This document shows, piece by piece, positions 57,258-64,000 of a stretch of 64,000 nt of DNA. Source of the DNA: Planctobacterium marinum (lineage in GTDB: Bacteria; Pseudomonadota; Gammaproteobacteria; Enterobacterales; Alteromonadaceae); assembly GCF_036322805.1 (NCBI RefSeq), contig NZ_AP027272.1, forward strand, positions 4,278,001 to 4,342,000. The letters run 5' to 3'. A model generated the notes under the pieces. The model did not search any database and had not been told where the DNA came from. It saw nothing but the letters and a program-made list of their open reading frames with translations. How positions within the stretch are numbered: the first letter of the stretch is position 1; each line of letters starts with the position of its first letter. The position numbers and the translations under genes are program-made.

Positions 57258-58283
57258 TCATGGATGAAGCCGTAAATCCATAGGCGTTTTGCCAGGCTGG
57301 CCACCAATCTCTCGGACGAGTTTGGGAACCAGATATCCTGGCTGGCGCTTTATCACTTCTGCCACGATCTGGCGTGCGCGGTCATCGCTCACGTTGAAGT
57401 GACTGGCTCCCTCTACTTTATCCAACATATGCAAATAATAAGGTAACACGTCTGCTTCAAAGAGCTTTTCATGCAGCTCAATAAGCGCATCGGCATTGTC
57501 GTTTATCCCTTTGAGCAGCACCGATTGATTGAGCAAGGTCACCCCGGAGCTGTGTAATAGCTGTAGTTTTTGGTTGAGTGGGTCATCAATTTCATTGGCG
57601 TGATTAATATGCACCACCATCACCGGCTTCAATCTGGTTTGAGTAAACCATTCAAGTAATTCCGGTGTAATGCGATTGGGTATCACCACGGGTAAACGGG
57701 TGTGAATACGCAAGGTTTTGACATGCTCAATGGCTTCGAGTTGTTTTGTCATCCACAGCAGGAAATCGTCTTTGGCCATCAAGGGATCGCCACCAGAGTA
57801 GATCACCTCATTAATCGCCTTGTCCGCAGCGATATAGTCAAATACGGGCAGCCAATCTTGCTTGCGTAAGGCATTGTCCTGATAGGGAAAATGCCGCCTG
57901 AAGCAATAGCGGCAATTCACTGCGCAGCCGCCTTTTACCACCAGCAATACCCGGCTTTGGTACTTGTGTAAAAGGCCCGCGTTCTCGTTATTCTGTTCCA
58001 GCAAAGGATCAGCAGTAAAACCGGGGGCGGCCCCGAACTCCTGTGCATCAGGAAATACCTGTAGCAGCAAAGGGTCCACGCGGTTGCCTTTCTCCATTCT
58101 GGAGACAAAAGCTTGTGGCACAATCATTGGAAATAGCTTGCGCGCCTCGATGTCTTTTTGGTATTTGTCAGTATCCAGATCCAGTGTTTTTAACAAAGAT
58201 TCAGGAGATTTGTACGCTGTCGCTAACTCTTTTTGCCAGTGACTCTCTACAGTGAGTGGTTTTTCCGGTATTATCTGCGCCAA
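57258..58283 (-). CDS. epmB: EF-P lysine 2,3-aminomutase (beta-lysine formation)
   Basis: 341 residues, radical-SAM enzyme related to lysine 2,3-aminomutase. 'C-A-V-N-C-R-Y-C' (CxxxCxxC, 4Fe-4S) near residues 122-129, 'I-Y-S-G-G-D-P-L-M' and 'R-I-H-T-R-L-P-V-V-I-P' are characteristic. Converts (S)-alpha-lysine to (R)-beta-lysine for EF-P Lys34. Divergent from efp over 43 bp, a very short shared promoter region. Confidence 0.95.
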   Translation of the reverse strand: MAQIIPEKPLTVESHWQKELATAYKSPESLLKTLDLDTDKYQKDIEARKLFPMIVPQAFVSRMEKGNRVDPLLLQVFPDAQEFGAAPGFTADPLLEQNNENAGLLHKYQSRVLLVVKGGCAVNCRYCFRRHFPYQDNALRKQDWLPVFDYIAADKAINEVIYSGGDPLMAKDDFLLWMTKQLEAIEHVKTLRIHTRLPVVIPNRITPELLEWFTQTRLKPVMVVHINHANEIDDPLNQKLQLLHSSGVTLLNQSVLLKGINDNADALIELHEKLFEADVLPYYLHMLDKVEGASHFNVSDDRARQIVAEVIKRQPGYLVPKLVREIGGQPGKTPMDLRLHP

Positions 58284-58326
58284 TTATATGCTACCCAATG
58301 AAATAGTAAGAATTTAAGAGGAATTT

Positions 58327-58896
58327 ATGGCTAATTTCAGCACCAATGAATTCAAATCGGGCTTAAAAATAATGCTCGATGGCGAACCTTGCAACATTTT
58401 AGAGAATGAATATGTAAAACCGGGCAAAGGCCAGGCGTTTAATCGCGTTAAAATCCGTAAGCTTATTTCTGGAAAAGTGCTGGAAAAAACGTTTCGCTCT
58501 GGCGAATCAGTGGAAGGCGCTGACGTTATGGATCACGACCTGGCTTACCTCTACAGCGATGGTGAATTCTGGCACTTCATGAACAATGATACGTTCGAGC
58601 AGTTAGCTGCAGATGACAAAGCCGTAGGCGACAACGTTAAGTGGTTGGTAGAAAATGATATTTGTACCTTAACGCTGTGGAATGGTTCTCCAATCGCTGT
58701 AACGCCGCCAAACTTTGTAGAGCTGGAAATCACTGAAACCGACCCAGGCCTGAAAGGTGATACCGCCGGTACCGGTGGTAAACCCGCTACTTTGAGCACA
58801 GGTGCAGTCGTACGCGTACCTTTGTTCGTACAAACTGGCGAAGTGATCAAAGTTGACACTCGCACCGGTGAGTACGTTTCTCGCGTTCAAAAATAA
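58327..58896 (+). CDS. efp: Elongation factor P
   Basis: 189 residues with AAGAGGAA upstream. Relieves ribosome stalling at polyproline. The loop '[10 protein letters not shown]' holds Lys34, the residue beta-lysylated by EpmA/EpmB; the two modification genes flank it. Three beta-barrel domains (KOW-like, OB, C-terminal '[10 protein letters not shown]'). A terminator follows. Confidence 0.97.
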   Translation: MANFSTNEFKSGLKIMLDGEPCNILENEYVKPGKGQAFNRVKIRKLISGKVLEKTFRSGESVEGADVMDHDLAYLYSDGEFWHFMNNDTFEQLAADDKAVGDNVKWLVENDICTLTLWNGSPIAVTPPNFVELEITETDPGLKGDTAGTGGKPATLSTGAVVRVPLFVQTGEVIKVDTRTGEYVSRVQK

Positions 58897-58912
58897 TCGC
58901 CTGATGAATCTT

Positions 58913-58938
58913 AAAAGCCCACTTAATGTGGGCTTTTT
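58913..58938 (+). terminator. Terminator of efp
   Basis: AAAAGCCCAC, TTAAT, GTGGGCTTTTT: a strong stem with a T-run 17 bp after efp and 16 bp before the epmA start. Read-through or a second promoter is needed for epmA. Confidence 0.9.
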
Positions 58939-58953
58939 CGTCTTTGGAATCTC

Positions 58954-59919
58954 ATGAACTGGCAACCCGGAACCGAATTAGCTACCCTGCAGGCTCGTGC
59001 CAAACTAAATGCCTATATCCGGCATTTTTTTGCACAGCGCAATGTACTGGAAGTGGAAACACCGCTACTGGCGACGGCCGGTGTGACCGATCCCCATCTG
59101 GTGAATTTCAGTACCGACATGCTCCTGCCCGGCGGACAATCTGCTCAGAAACTGTATCTGCAAACCTCTCCAGAATATGCCATGAAGCGTCTGTTATGCG
59201 CTGGTAGCGGCAGTATTTATCAGATTTGCAAAGCATTTCGCAACGAAGAGCAAGGGCGGTTTCACAATCCAGAATTTACTATGTTGGAGTGGTATCGTGA
59301 GGGTTTTGACCACTGGCAGCTGATGCAGGAGATGCAGGACTTATTGCACCCACTTTTTGAAAGTGGAAAATTTCAACAGCTCAGCTACCAACAGGCCTTC
59401 CAACAGTTCCTGAACTTTGATCCTTTAGCAGATTGCGATAAAACATTAGCAACCGCTTGCATCGCGCACGGTTTCGACAATTTCGCTACGCTAGATACCC
59501 CCAGAGATACGCAATTACAATTGTTGTTCAGTCATGTTATCGAGCCACAGATTGCTCAGGAAACACCCTGTTTTATTTACCACTTTCCCGCCTCGCAAGC
59601 GGCCTTGGCTAAGATATCGCCTCAAGACAGTCGGGTAGCGGAACGTTTTGAGCTGTATTACAAAGGATTCGAACTGGCAAATGGCTTCCACGAATTATCC
59701 TCGCCTGAAGAACAAACCGAACGTTTCGCTCAAGACAACGCTCAGCGACGCGACATGGGAATTGCTGAAGCCCAGCATGATGAAAGATTTCTGGCGGCAC
59801 TAAAGCAGGGTTTACCTGATTGCGCAGGTGTTGCTTTGGGATTAGACAGGGTTTTAATGCTGCTGCAAGACAAACAAGATATTGACGAGGTTATCAGTTT
59901 TAGTATTCGGCGGGCTTGA
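58954..59919 (+). CDS. epmA: EF-P lysine (beta-lysyl) ligase
   Basis: 321 residues, a lysyl-tRNA-synthetase paralogue lacking the anticodon domain (PoxA/GenX). Class II motifs: 'V-E-T-P-L-L' (motif 1), 'F-R-N-E-E-Q-G-R-F-H-N-P-E-F-T-M-L-E-W-Y' (motif 2) and 'G-V-A-L-G-L-D-R-V-L-M' (motif 3). Attaches beta-lysine to EF-P Lys34. Ends TTGA, overlapping a possible upstream start of the next gene. Confidence 0.96.
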   Translation: MNWQPGTELATLQARAKLNAYIRHFFAQRNVLEVETPLLATAGVTDPHLVNFSTDMLLPGGQSAQKLYLQTSPEYAMKRLLCAGSGSIYQICKAFRNEEQGRFHNPEFTMLEWYREGFDHWQLMQEMQDLLHPLFESGKFQQLSYQQAFQQFLNFDPLADCDKTLATACIAHGFDNFATLDTPRDTQLQLLFSHVIEPQIAQETPCFIYHFPASQAALAKISPQDSRVAERFELYYKGFELANGFHELSSPEEQTERFAQDNAQRRDMGIAEAQHDERFLAALKQGLPDCAGVALGLDRVLMLLQDKQDIDEVISFSIRRA

Positions 59920-59945
59920 GAAAAGGAACTATCAAAAAGGATTTA

Positions 59946-61019
59946 ATGATGCAGGTTGAACAAGAATTACTAGACAAGGTAGAAGCAAAACTAAATCGAC
60001 AAAATGCTTTGAAAGCAGCCCTGCTGGTTCCTTTTTGGTGTTTGCCGCTACTCGTGACCTGGTATTGGGTTTTCCACAACTATGGTAAAGCCGTACCGAT
60101 GTTTTTGCTTGCCAGCGGCATCATTATCGGTTTGGCAATAAGGTTTCATGGGCGAGGCTTTATAGGTACATTTTCCTTAATCGCATTAATAGCACATTTA
60201 TTATTGGTGGCCGCAGCAACGCTTTCTGGACTGCTATTGGGTAAAGGCGAAACCATCTGGGCAGTAATACTGCTTGGTCTATATATTGGCGGTGCATGGT
60301 TGGCGTCATTTTTAGCCCGAATTCAAATTCCATTTCTGGAGCAAAGAGCGTATTTTCTGCTTGCTGAAAAAACACAGCACCCAAGCGCAAAACGATGGCG
60401 CAACAAGTGGTTTTTGGCCCTCCCAAGCATGTGTATTTTAAGTGCTTCCCTGTTATTCATTACTATGATCGGCCTGTATTCACTTGATGAATACAATCGA
60501 GGACTTGCACCTTATGTAGCAGAGCAAAAAGCACAAGATACCCTGCAAAAACGAGCCATTAATGTCACACCAGCCAGTCTCGATAAATTATCAACAAAAG
60601 AGGCACTACGACATGTTTACGCCTACAGTGGTGGTGAGCTAATCAGTGCTAGTGGTCATTTTATTCATACCTATCCACTCTCCAATTATAAAGCGCAAAC
60701 CATACTGAAATATTTGATTGAACATCGAGACAACGTAAGAGCTAAGTTTCTACTGGGACTCTTGACTGAGAAAGAGCATGGGCAAGCACTGATTGAAGAA
60801 GCGGCTGATGCTGGGGATATCTATGCCAAAATCCACTTAGCGGCGCAATTCGCGTGTTACGACAAACCAGAGATTGCCCGTGACCTGCTAAACCGGTTGA
60901 GAAAAACAACAAGGGAAACTCACCCTCGAGGTAGAATTAACCGGATCTTGTCTATTGGTTTTGGGCAATTTTGTGCAGAAAAAGATTATTCACCTGTCTC
61001 TATCGAGTACGTGCTCTGA
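59946..61019 (+). CDS. Polytopic membrane protein with a soluble C-terminal domain
   Basis: 357 residues from ATG 59946 (AAAGGA upstream); a TTG at 59916 overlapping epmA is possible. About five TM helices in residues 12-190, then a soluble part of ~165 residues with helical pairs ('A-K-F-L-L-G-L-L-T-E-K-E-H-G-Q-A-L-I-E-E-A-A-D-A-G-D-I-Y-A-K') resembling Sel1/TPR-like repeats. Function unknown. Probably co-transcribed with epmA. Confidence 0.6.
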   Translation: MMQVEQELLDKVEAKLNRQNALKAALLVPFWCLPLLVTWYWVFHNYGKAVPMFLLASGIIIGLAIRFHGRGFIGTFSLIALIAHLLLVAAATLSGLLLGKGETIWAVILLGLYIGGAWLASFLARIQIPFLEQRAYFLLAEKTQHPSAKRWRNKWFLALPSMCILSASLLFITMIGLYSLDEYNRGLAPYVAEQKAQDTLQKRAINVTPASLDKLSTKEALRHVYAYSGGELISASGHFIHTYPLSNYKAQTILKYLIEHRDNVRAKFLLGLLTEKEHGQALIEEAADAGDIYAKIHLAAQFACYDKPEIARDLLNRLRKTTRETHPRGRINRILSIGFGQFCAEKDYSPVSIEYVL

Positions 61020-61046
61020 CCATAACTCTTCGCCATACTTACAAAC

Positions 61047-61070
61047 AAAAAAGCCCGCCATAGGCGGGCT
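61047..61070 (-). terminator. Terminator of the small secreted protein gene
   Basis: AGCCCGCC, ATA, GGCGGGCT: a perfect 8-bp stem. The minus strand continues TTTTTTG, so it ends the leftward transcript of the gene at 61090-61569. It could also act on the converging membrane-protein gene. Confidence 0.88.
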
Positions 61071-61089
61071 ACCCCAGGTGCCACCAGTA

Positions 61090-61569
61090 TCAAAGACTGA
61101 GTACAATCCTTTCCTGGCCTTTGTAGGTGATGTCTTTGACATTATTGTGCGAGAGCGTGAGTTTCTCTATCTGAAGGTCGCGATAATGAGCGGGGATCTC
61201 AATCTCACGTTGCACTGCGCCATTGCTATCGGTGCGCAGCACGGTCAGCAAAGTCACTTTCAGGGGCCGTTTTACACCCTGCAACATTTTGGGATTTTCC
61301 ACTGCATATACTTTGAGTAACACGCCAGCTTCCGGTTGTTTTAAATCGTTAGTCACTGTGACATCCAACATCACTTTCTGCGATGTTTTATAGTCAAAAT
61401 CAGCACTCACCATAAGTTCTTTGGAGCTTCCAGCCTTGTTAGTAGTTTGTGATTTTGCAGCGAGGGTTGGTTGCAGCACTTCCGCTTTTGCTTGCGCATG
61501 CTGCATCACAGCGCTCAACGCTAAAGAGCCAGTTAATAACAGTGAAAGCATTGGTTTTTGAGTTTTCAT
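61090..61569 (-). CDS. Small secreted beta-rich protein
   Basis: 159 residues. Signal peptide ends near Ala-Gln-Ala (about 27). The mature domain is strand-rich ('K-V-M-L-D-V-T-V-T-N-D-L-K-Q-P-E-A-G-V-L-L-K-V-Y-A-V') with 'V-R-T-D-S-N-G-A-V-Q-R-E-I-E-I-P', reminiscent of an Ig-like or carboxypeptidase-regulatory fold. It starts 9 bp after the LruC-domain gene and is probably its operon partner. Function unknown. Confidence 0.65.
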   Translation of the reverse strand: MKTQKPMLSLLLTGSLALSAVMQHAQAKAEVLQPTLAAKSQTTNKAGSSKELMVSADFDYKTSQKVMLDVTVTNDLKQPEAGVLLKVYAVENPKMLQGVKRPLKVTLLTVLRTDSNGAVQREIEIPAHYRDLQIEKLTLSHNNVKDITYKGQERIVLSL

Positions 61570-61578
61570 AACAGACTC

Positions 61579-63204
61579 CTATTGAAACACATGAGTTTGA
61601 CGACCGGGCACCAGGTACCAATCTGGCTTGAGCAGCCCTGATGACTCTACCCAATCTTGGTAGTCAGGATAGGCCCACAGAACGTCTATGTACTCACGAG
61701 GGTATTGCCAATCGCTGTTGAGCTTTAATCCCCAAGGCAAGTTTTGCGCATTTTTGTAATAGCGCTGCTGGGCTGGGTCGGAATCATCGGCGTGGGTGCC
61801 GAACAAGTAGGGATCAGCCAGGTCAGTTGGACCGTAACCTGCGAAATGGATTTCGTGGCCGCGTTTATTGCTGCGGAAGATAAAAAAATCCAAATCAGCG
61901 TGCAGGAGTTGACTTAAATCTTCGTGGAAATCTACCTCAAAACTAAAGGGCACAGGAGGGAACTTCTCACAGTGCAGGTGAGTGTTGAAGTGAGAACATT
62001 GGCCGCTACTTTCACCGGTCTGCGTGTATAAAGTGGAGTTACGCCATAGCTGAATAACTGCGTCAGTCTGATAGTCTTCGGTAAATTTGTCGAACCGCTC
62101 ACCAGCAATACTCAAGCTCGCCGATTTAACTGCGTCTGGCGCTACATCCATTAAACGCAGTGCAAACCCGTTAGCATTAGACGCCCCTCTGGCATCGATA
62201 AAGCCGCTGATTTTTAGTCCAGAAATCCCGCCTTGTGCACTGTAAATGGTTTGCAAACGCTCACGAATAACCAGGTCGTTCATGTCGTAATCACCCAGTT
62301 TGGGCCAATTGTCTTCATAAGCTAAAGTTACCCAGTCCTGCTGACTAGGGTAGTAACTGCTGTAAGCCTTGCGATAATCATTGGGAAACTCGTCTTGCTC
62401 ATCAGCGACACCATCTGCATCACTATCATTGACTTTGGGCATTGTCACCAATGTATCTTTTTGAATGGCAGTACTTGGTGTAGCTTTCACGCTAAATACA
62501 GCATCATTGAAGTCATTGTCCCCCCAAGTGCGTGGTAAATCCTCAAACCCCATAATGACCTCCTGTACTTCTTCATCATAAAGTAATACCACGTGCTGAC
62601 GCAGTTCGGCAGTGTGTTCAGGATTGAGATCGCTGAGGGAGTAGTAGTAAGGAATGCGGTTATCTTTCACCCCAGTCCACCATGAATAACCATTGGCGGC
62701 GATGAAAAAGCCGATTGTGGTGCCCGCGGTAAATTCACCAATATTCACTCGATGGCCCGTTGCCATGTGTGGATAAGAGAGGTTAGGAAACACAATAGTC
62801 ACGTCCACATCCTCTTTTCTGGTGGGCGGATTACCCGTGGGATAGCTGAAGAAGCCGAAGGCATTTTTGTACCCGGCTCCTTCATGCAAGAAGGTTACAT
62901 AAACCTCGGCTGTTTCAGTCAAGGTGATAGTCGAGCCGGTGTCATCAGTTAAAAACGCTTCGTTTATTTTGGACTCTGGTAGTGCGTTGTTAATACGTTG
63001 AAAAAAATCAGCAGAGTATTCTTCTCGTGCCCAAATCATGTTCTGTGGTTTTCCGGTGTTTTGGTTGTAACCCACTGGCCAGTTTTGCCCAGACAAGAAT
63101 TGCCACTGATAAACCCCATTAATCATTTCTGAGGCACGTGGCATCGATGTAATCAGCGATCCCAACATCATGGTGGCGATAAACATAGCGGTAGATTTTC
63201 GCAT
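61579..63204 (-). CDS. LruC/DUF4842-domain secreted protein
   Basis: 541 residues. Signal peptide ends near Pro-Arg-Ala-Ser (about 25). A DUF4114-like half with 'G-F-E-D-L-P-R-T-W-G-D-N-D-F-N-D-A-V-F' (about 218-236), a single thrombospondin-type calcium motif 'D-S-D-A-D-G-V-A-D-E-Q-D' (about 262), and a C-terminal LruC/DUF4842 half with 'D-Y-D-M-N-D-L-V-I' (about 300). Both halves share a D-x-D/N-x-N-D loop. Surface or matrix protein; many relatives carry extra repeats. GAGAAACAG precedes the ATG. Confidence 0.85.
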   Translation of the reverse strand: MRKSTAMFIATMMLGSLITSMPRASEMINGVYQWQFLSGQNWPVGYNQNTGKPQNMIWAREEYSADFFQRINNALPESKINEAFLTDDTGSTITLTETAEVYVTFLHEGAGYKNAFGFFSYPTGNPPTRKEDVDVTIVFPNLSYPHMATGHRVNIGEFTAGTTIGFFIAANGYSWWTGVKDNRIPYYYSLSDLNPEHTAELRQHVVLLYDEEVQEVIMGFEDLPRTWGDNDFNDAVFSVKATPSTAIQKDTLVTMPKVNDSDADGVADEQDEFPNDYRKAYSSYYPSQQDWVTLAYEDNWPKLGDYDMNDLVIRERLQTIYSAQGGISGLKISGFIDARGASNANGFALRLMDVAPDAVKSASLSIAGERFDKFTEDYQTDAVIQLWRNSTLYTQTGESSGQCSHFNTHLHCEKFPPVPFSFEVDFHEDLSQLLHADLDFFIFRSNKRGHEIHFAGYGPTDLADPYLFGTHADDSDPAQQRYYKNAQNLPWGLKLNSDWQYPREYIDVLWAYPDYQDWVESSGLLKPDWYLVPGRQTHVFQ

Positions 63205-63475
63205 TTCTGTTTCTCCAGTTATTTTCTGTCATGACTAGAGCGAGGACCATGCCAAACCTGAATAAACAATAAAATTCAATGGCTTATGTATTTTTAGAGA
63301 AAACTTCTAGAGAGAATTTTTGCATTTCGCATTGCAAATCGAGGATTTTTCGCAAAATGGCGAGACTTTTCTCTGCTCAAAAAGTGCCAGTACCCGCCAA
63401 AAGCTAATAAAACGTACCTGGCCCGTTTCGTGCGTAATAGAGCAAACACAGTGATAAATTCGGAGTTACGGCAAC

Positions 63476-64000
63476 ATGCAACATGCCACCGAACAAAAGA
63501 ACATGATGGTGTTTTCTATCGCCCTTAATGGCTATCAGTGGTTGTATCGCCACTGTATCAATAGCCATCGCGAATACGCAGACAGAATTAATGCTGAGTA
63601 CGTTTGCGTGTCTCGCCCCAGATTTACGTCGATGGGCATTGAATGCTGTTGGTTGAAGCTACTCCTTCTCAGAGAGGCATTAAATAAGGGATACCAATGG
63701 GTCTTGTTTATTGATGCCGACGCCTACGTACAACAAGAAGCTCCCGATATCCGTTTACACGCAGACGAAGCGAAAAGTATCTATATGGCAAATGGAAAGA
63801 CAGGTCGGTTTAACTCGGGTGTTATTTTGTTACGCAACGGGAAACCAGCAAAACAATTCATCGATGAGGTGATTGCATCAAAAGGACAACCCTTAGCCAA
63901 AGCACATCAAGTGGGCTGGGGCGAAAATGGTTATATTATTCAAGCCGCCGCTGCAAATCCTCATGTCGCCAGATTACCACTTCAGTGGAATAATACCTGG
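63476..64000 (+). CDS. Glycosyltransferase, N-terminal part (cut by window edge)
   Basis: 175 codons from ATG 63476 (GGAG ten bases upstream), open to the window end. 'V-F-S-I-A-L-N-G-Y' start, 'Y-Q-W-V-L-F-I-D-A-D-A-Y-V' with a DxD metal/nucleotide-sugar motif near residues 80-90, and 'F-N-S-G-V-I-L-L-R-N' typical of galactosyl-type transferases (GT34/GT77-like). No signal peptide, so likely cytoplasmic. Acceptor unknown. Confidence 0.7.
   Translation, partial: MQHATEQKNMMVFSIALNGYQWLYRHCINSHREYADRINAEYVCVSRPRFTSMGIECCWLKLLLLREALNKGYQWVLFIDADAYVQQEAPDIRLHADEAKSIYMANGKTGRFNSGVILLRNGKPAKQFIDEVIASKGQPLAKAHQVGWGENGYIIQAAAANPHVARLPLQWNNTW

Overview
The window looks like chromosome of a marine gammaproteobacterium of the Alteromonadales (Alteromonas relatives). 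Three things point there: the block mrcA / pilMNOPQ-aroK-aroB-damX-dam ... rpe-trpS, an argCBFGH operon whose last gene is an argininosuccinate lyase fused to an acetyltransferase, and the ast-type gene order astC-astA-astD-DUF1338. The species assignment is inference. I see no rRNA, tRNA, CRISPR array, prophage or insertion sequence.

Layout. 1-3.3 kb: a PAS protein cut by the left edge, an SPFH-type lipoprotein with a small membrane partner, a candidate small RNA, a SpoIIAA/STAS-like protein, ppiC, and an intergenic zone of repeats. 3.3-9 kb: a LysR regulator divergent from gcdH, followed by a fused E1 alpha/beta 2-oxoacid dehydrogenase and a malonyltransferase-like protein. 9-10.3 kb: an orphan exbD and a SYLF lipoprotein. 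10.4-15 kb: arginine catabolism (astC, astA, astD, DUF1338). 15-24.2 kb: an HDOD protein, pabA, a chemoreceptor, a BASS transporter, a class II aldolase with its LysR regulator, trpS and rpe. 24.4-26.1 kb: a TorF-family outer membrane protein behind a sigma-54-like promoter, and two small membrane-associated proteins. 26.1-35.3 kb: dam, damX, aroB, aroK and the overlapping pilQ-P-O-N-M genes. 35.7-43 kb: PBP1A, NAD-malic enzyme and a large hybrid histidine kinase. 43.2-49.2 kb: argC-B-F-G-H(A), read leftward. 49.6-53.1 kb: a Kelch protein, a diguanylate cyclase, mgsA and a DUF3016 protein. 53.1-57.3 kb is accessory: an alpha/beta hydrolase, a second repeat copy, a ccdAB-type toxin-antitoxin pair, unknown small proteins and a YjfB-family motility protein behind a good FliA-type promoter. 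57.3-61 kb: the EF-P modification cluster epmB-efp-epmA and a membrane protein. 61-64 kb: a secreted small protein, a LruC-domain protein and a glycosyltransferase cut by the right edge.

How they connect. Arginine is the main theme. The biosynthetic genes argB, C, F, G and H(A), and the aminotransferase astC/argD, are all here, as is half of the succinyltransferase degradation route; argE, astB and astE are not. The strongest candidate for an undescribed system is the argC leader. A 25-codon ORF ending in Arg-Arg-stop is followed after 5 nt by a strong hairpin and eight T residues, which is the layout of a translation-coupled attenuator on an operon normally thought to be controlled by ArgR. 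The second is a 203-bp dispersed repeat at 2926-3128 and 54276-54478. Its substitutions do not favour third codon positions, and its terminal stem keeps pairing through a compensatory change, so it looks like a structured non-coding element although it can be read as a small ORF.
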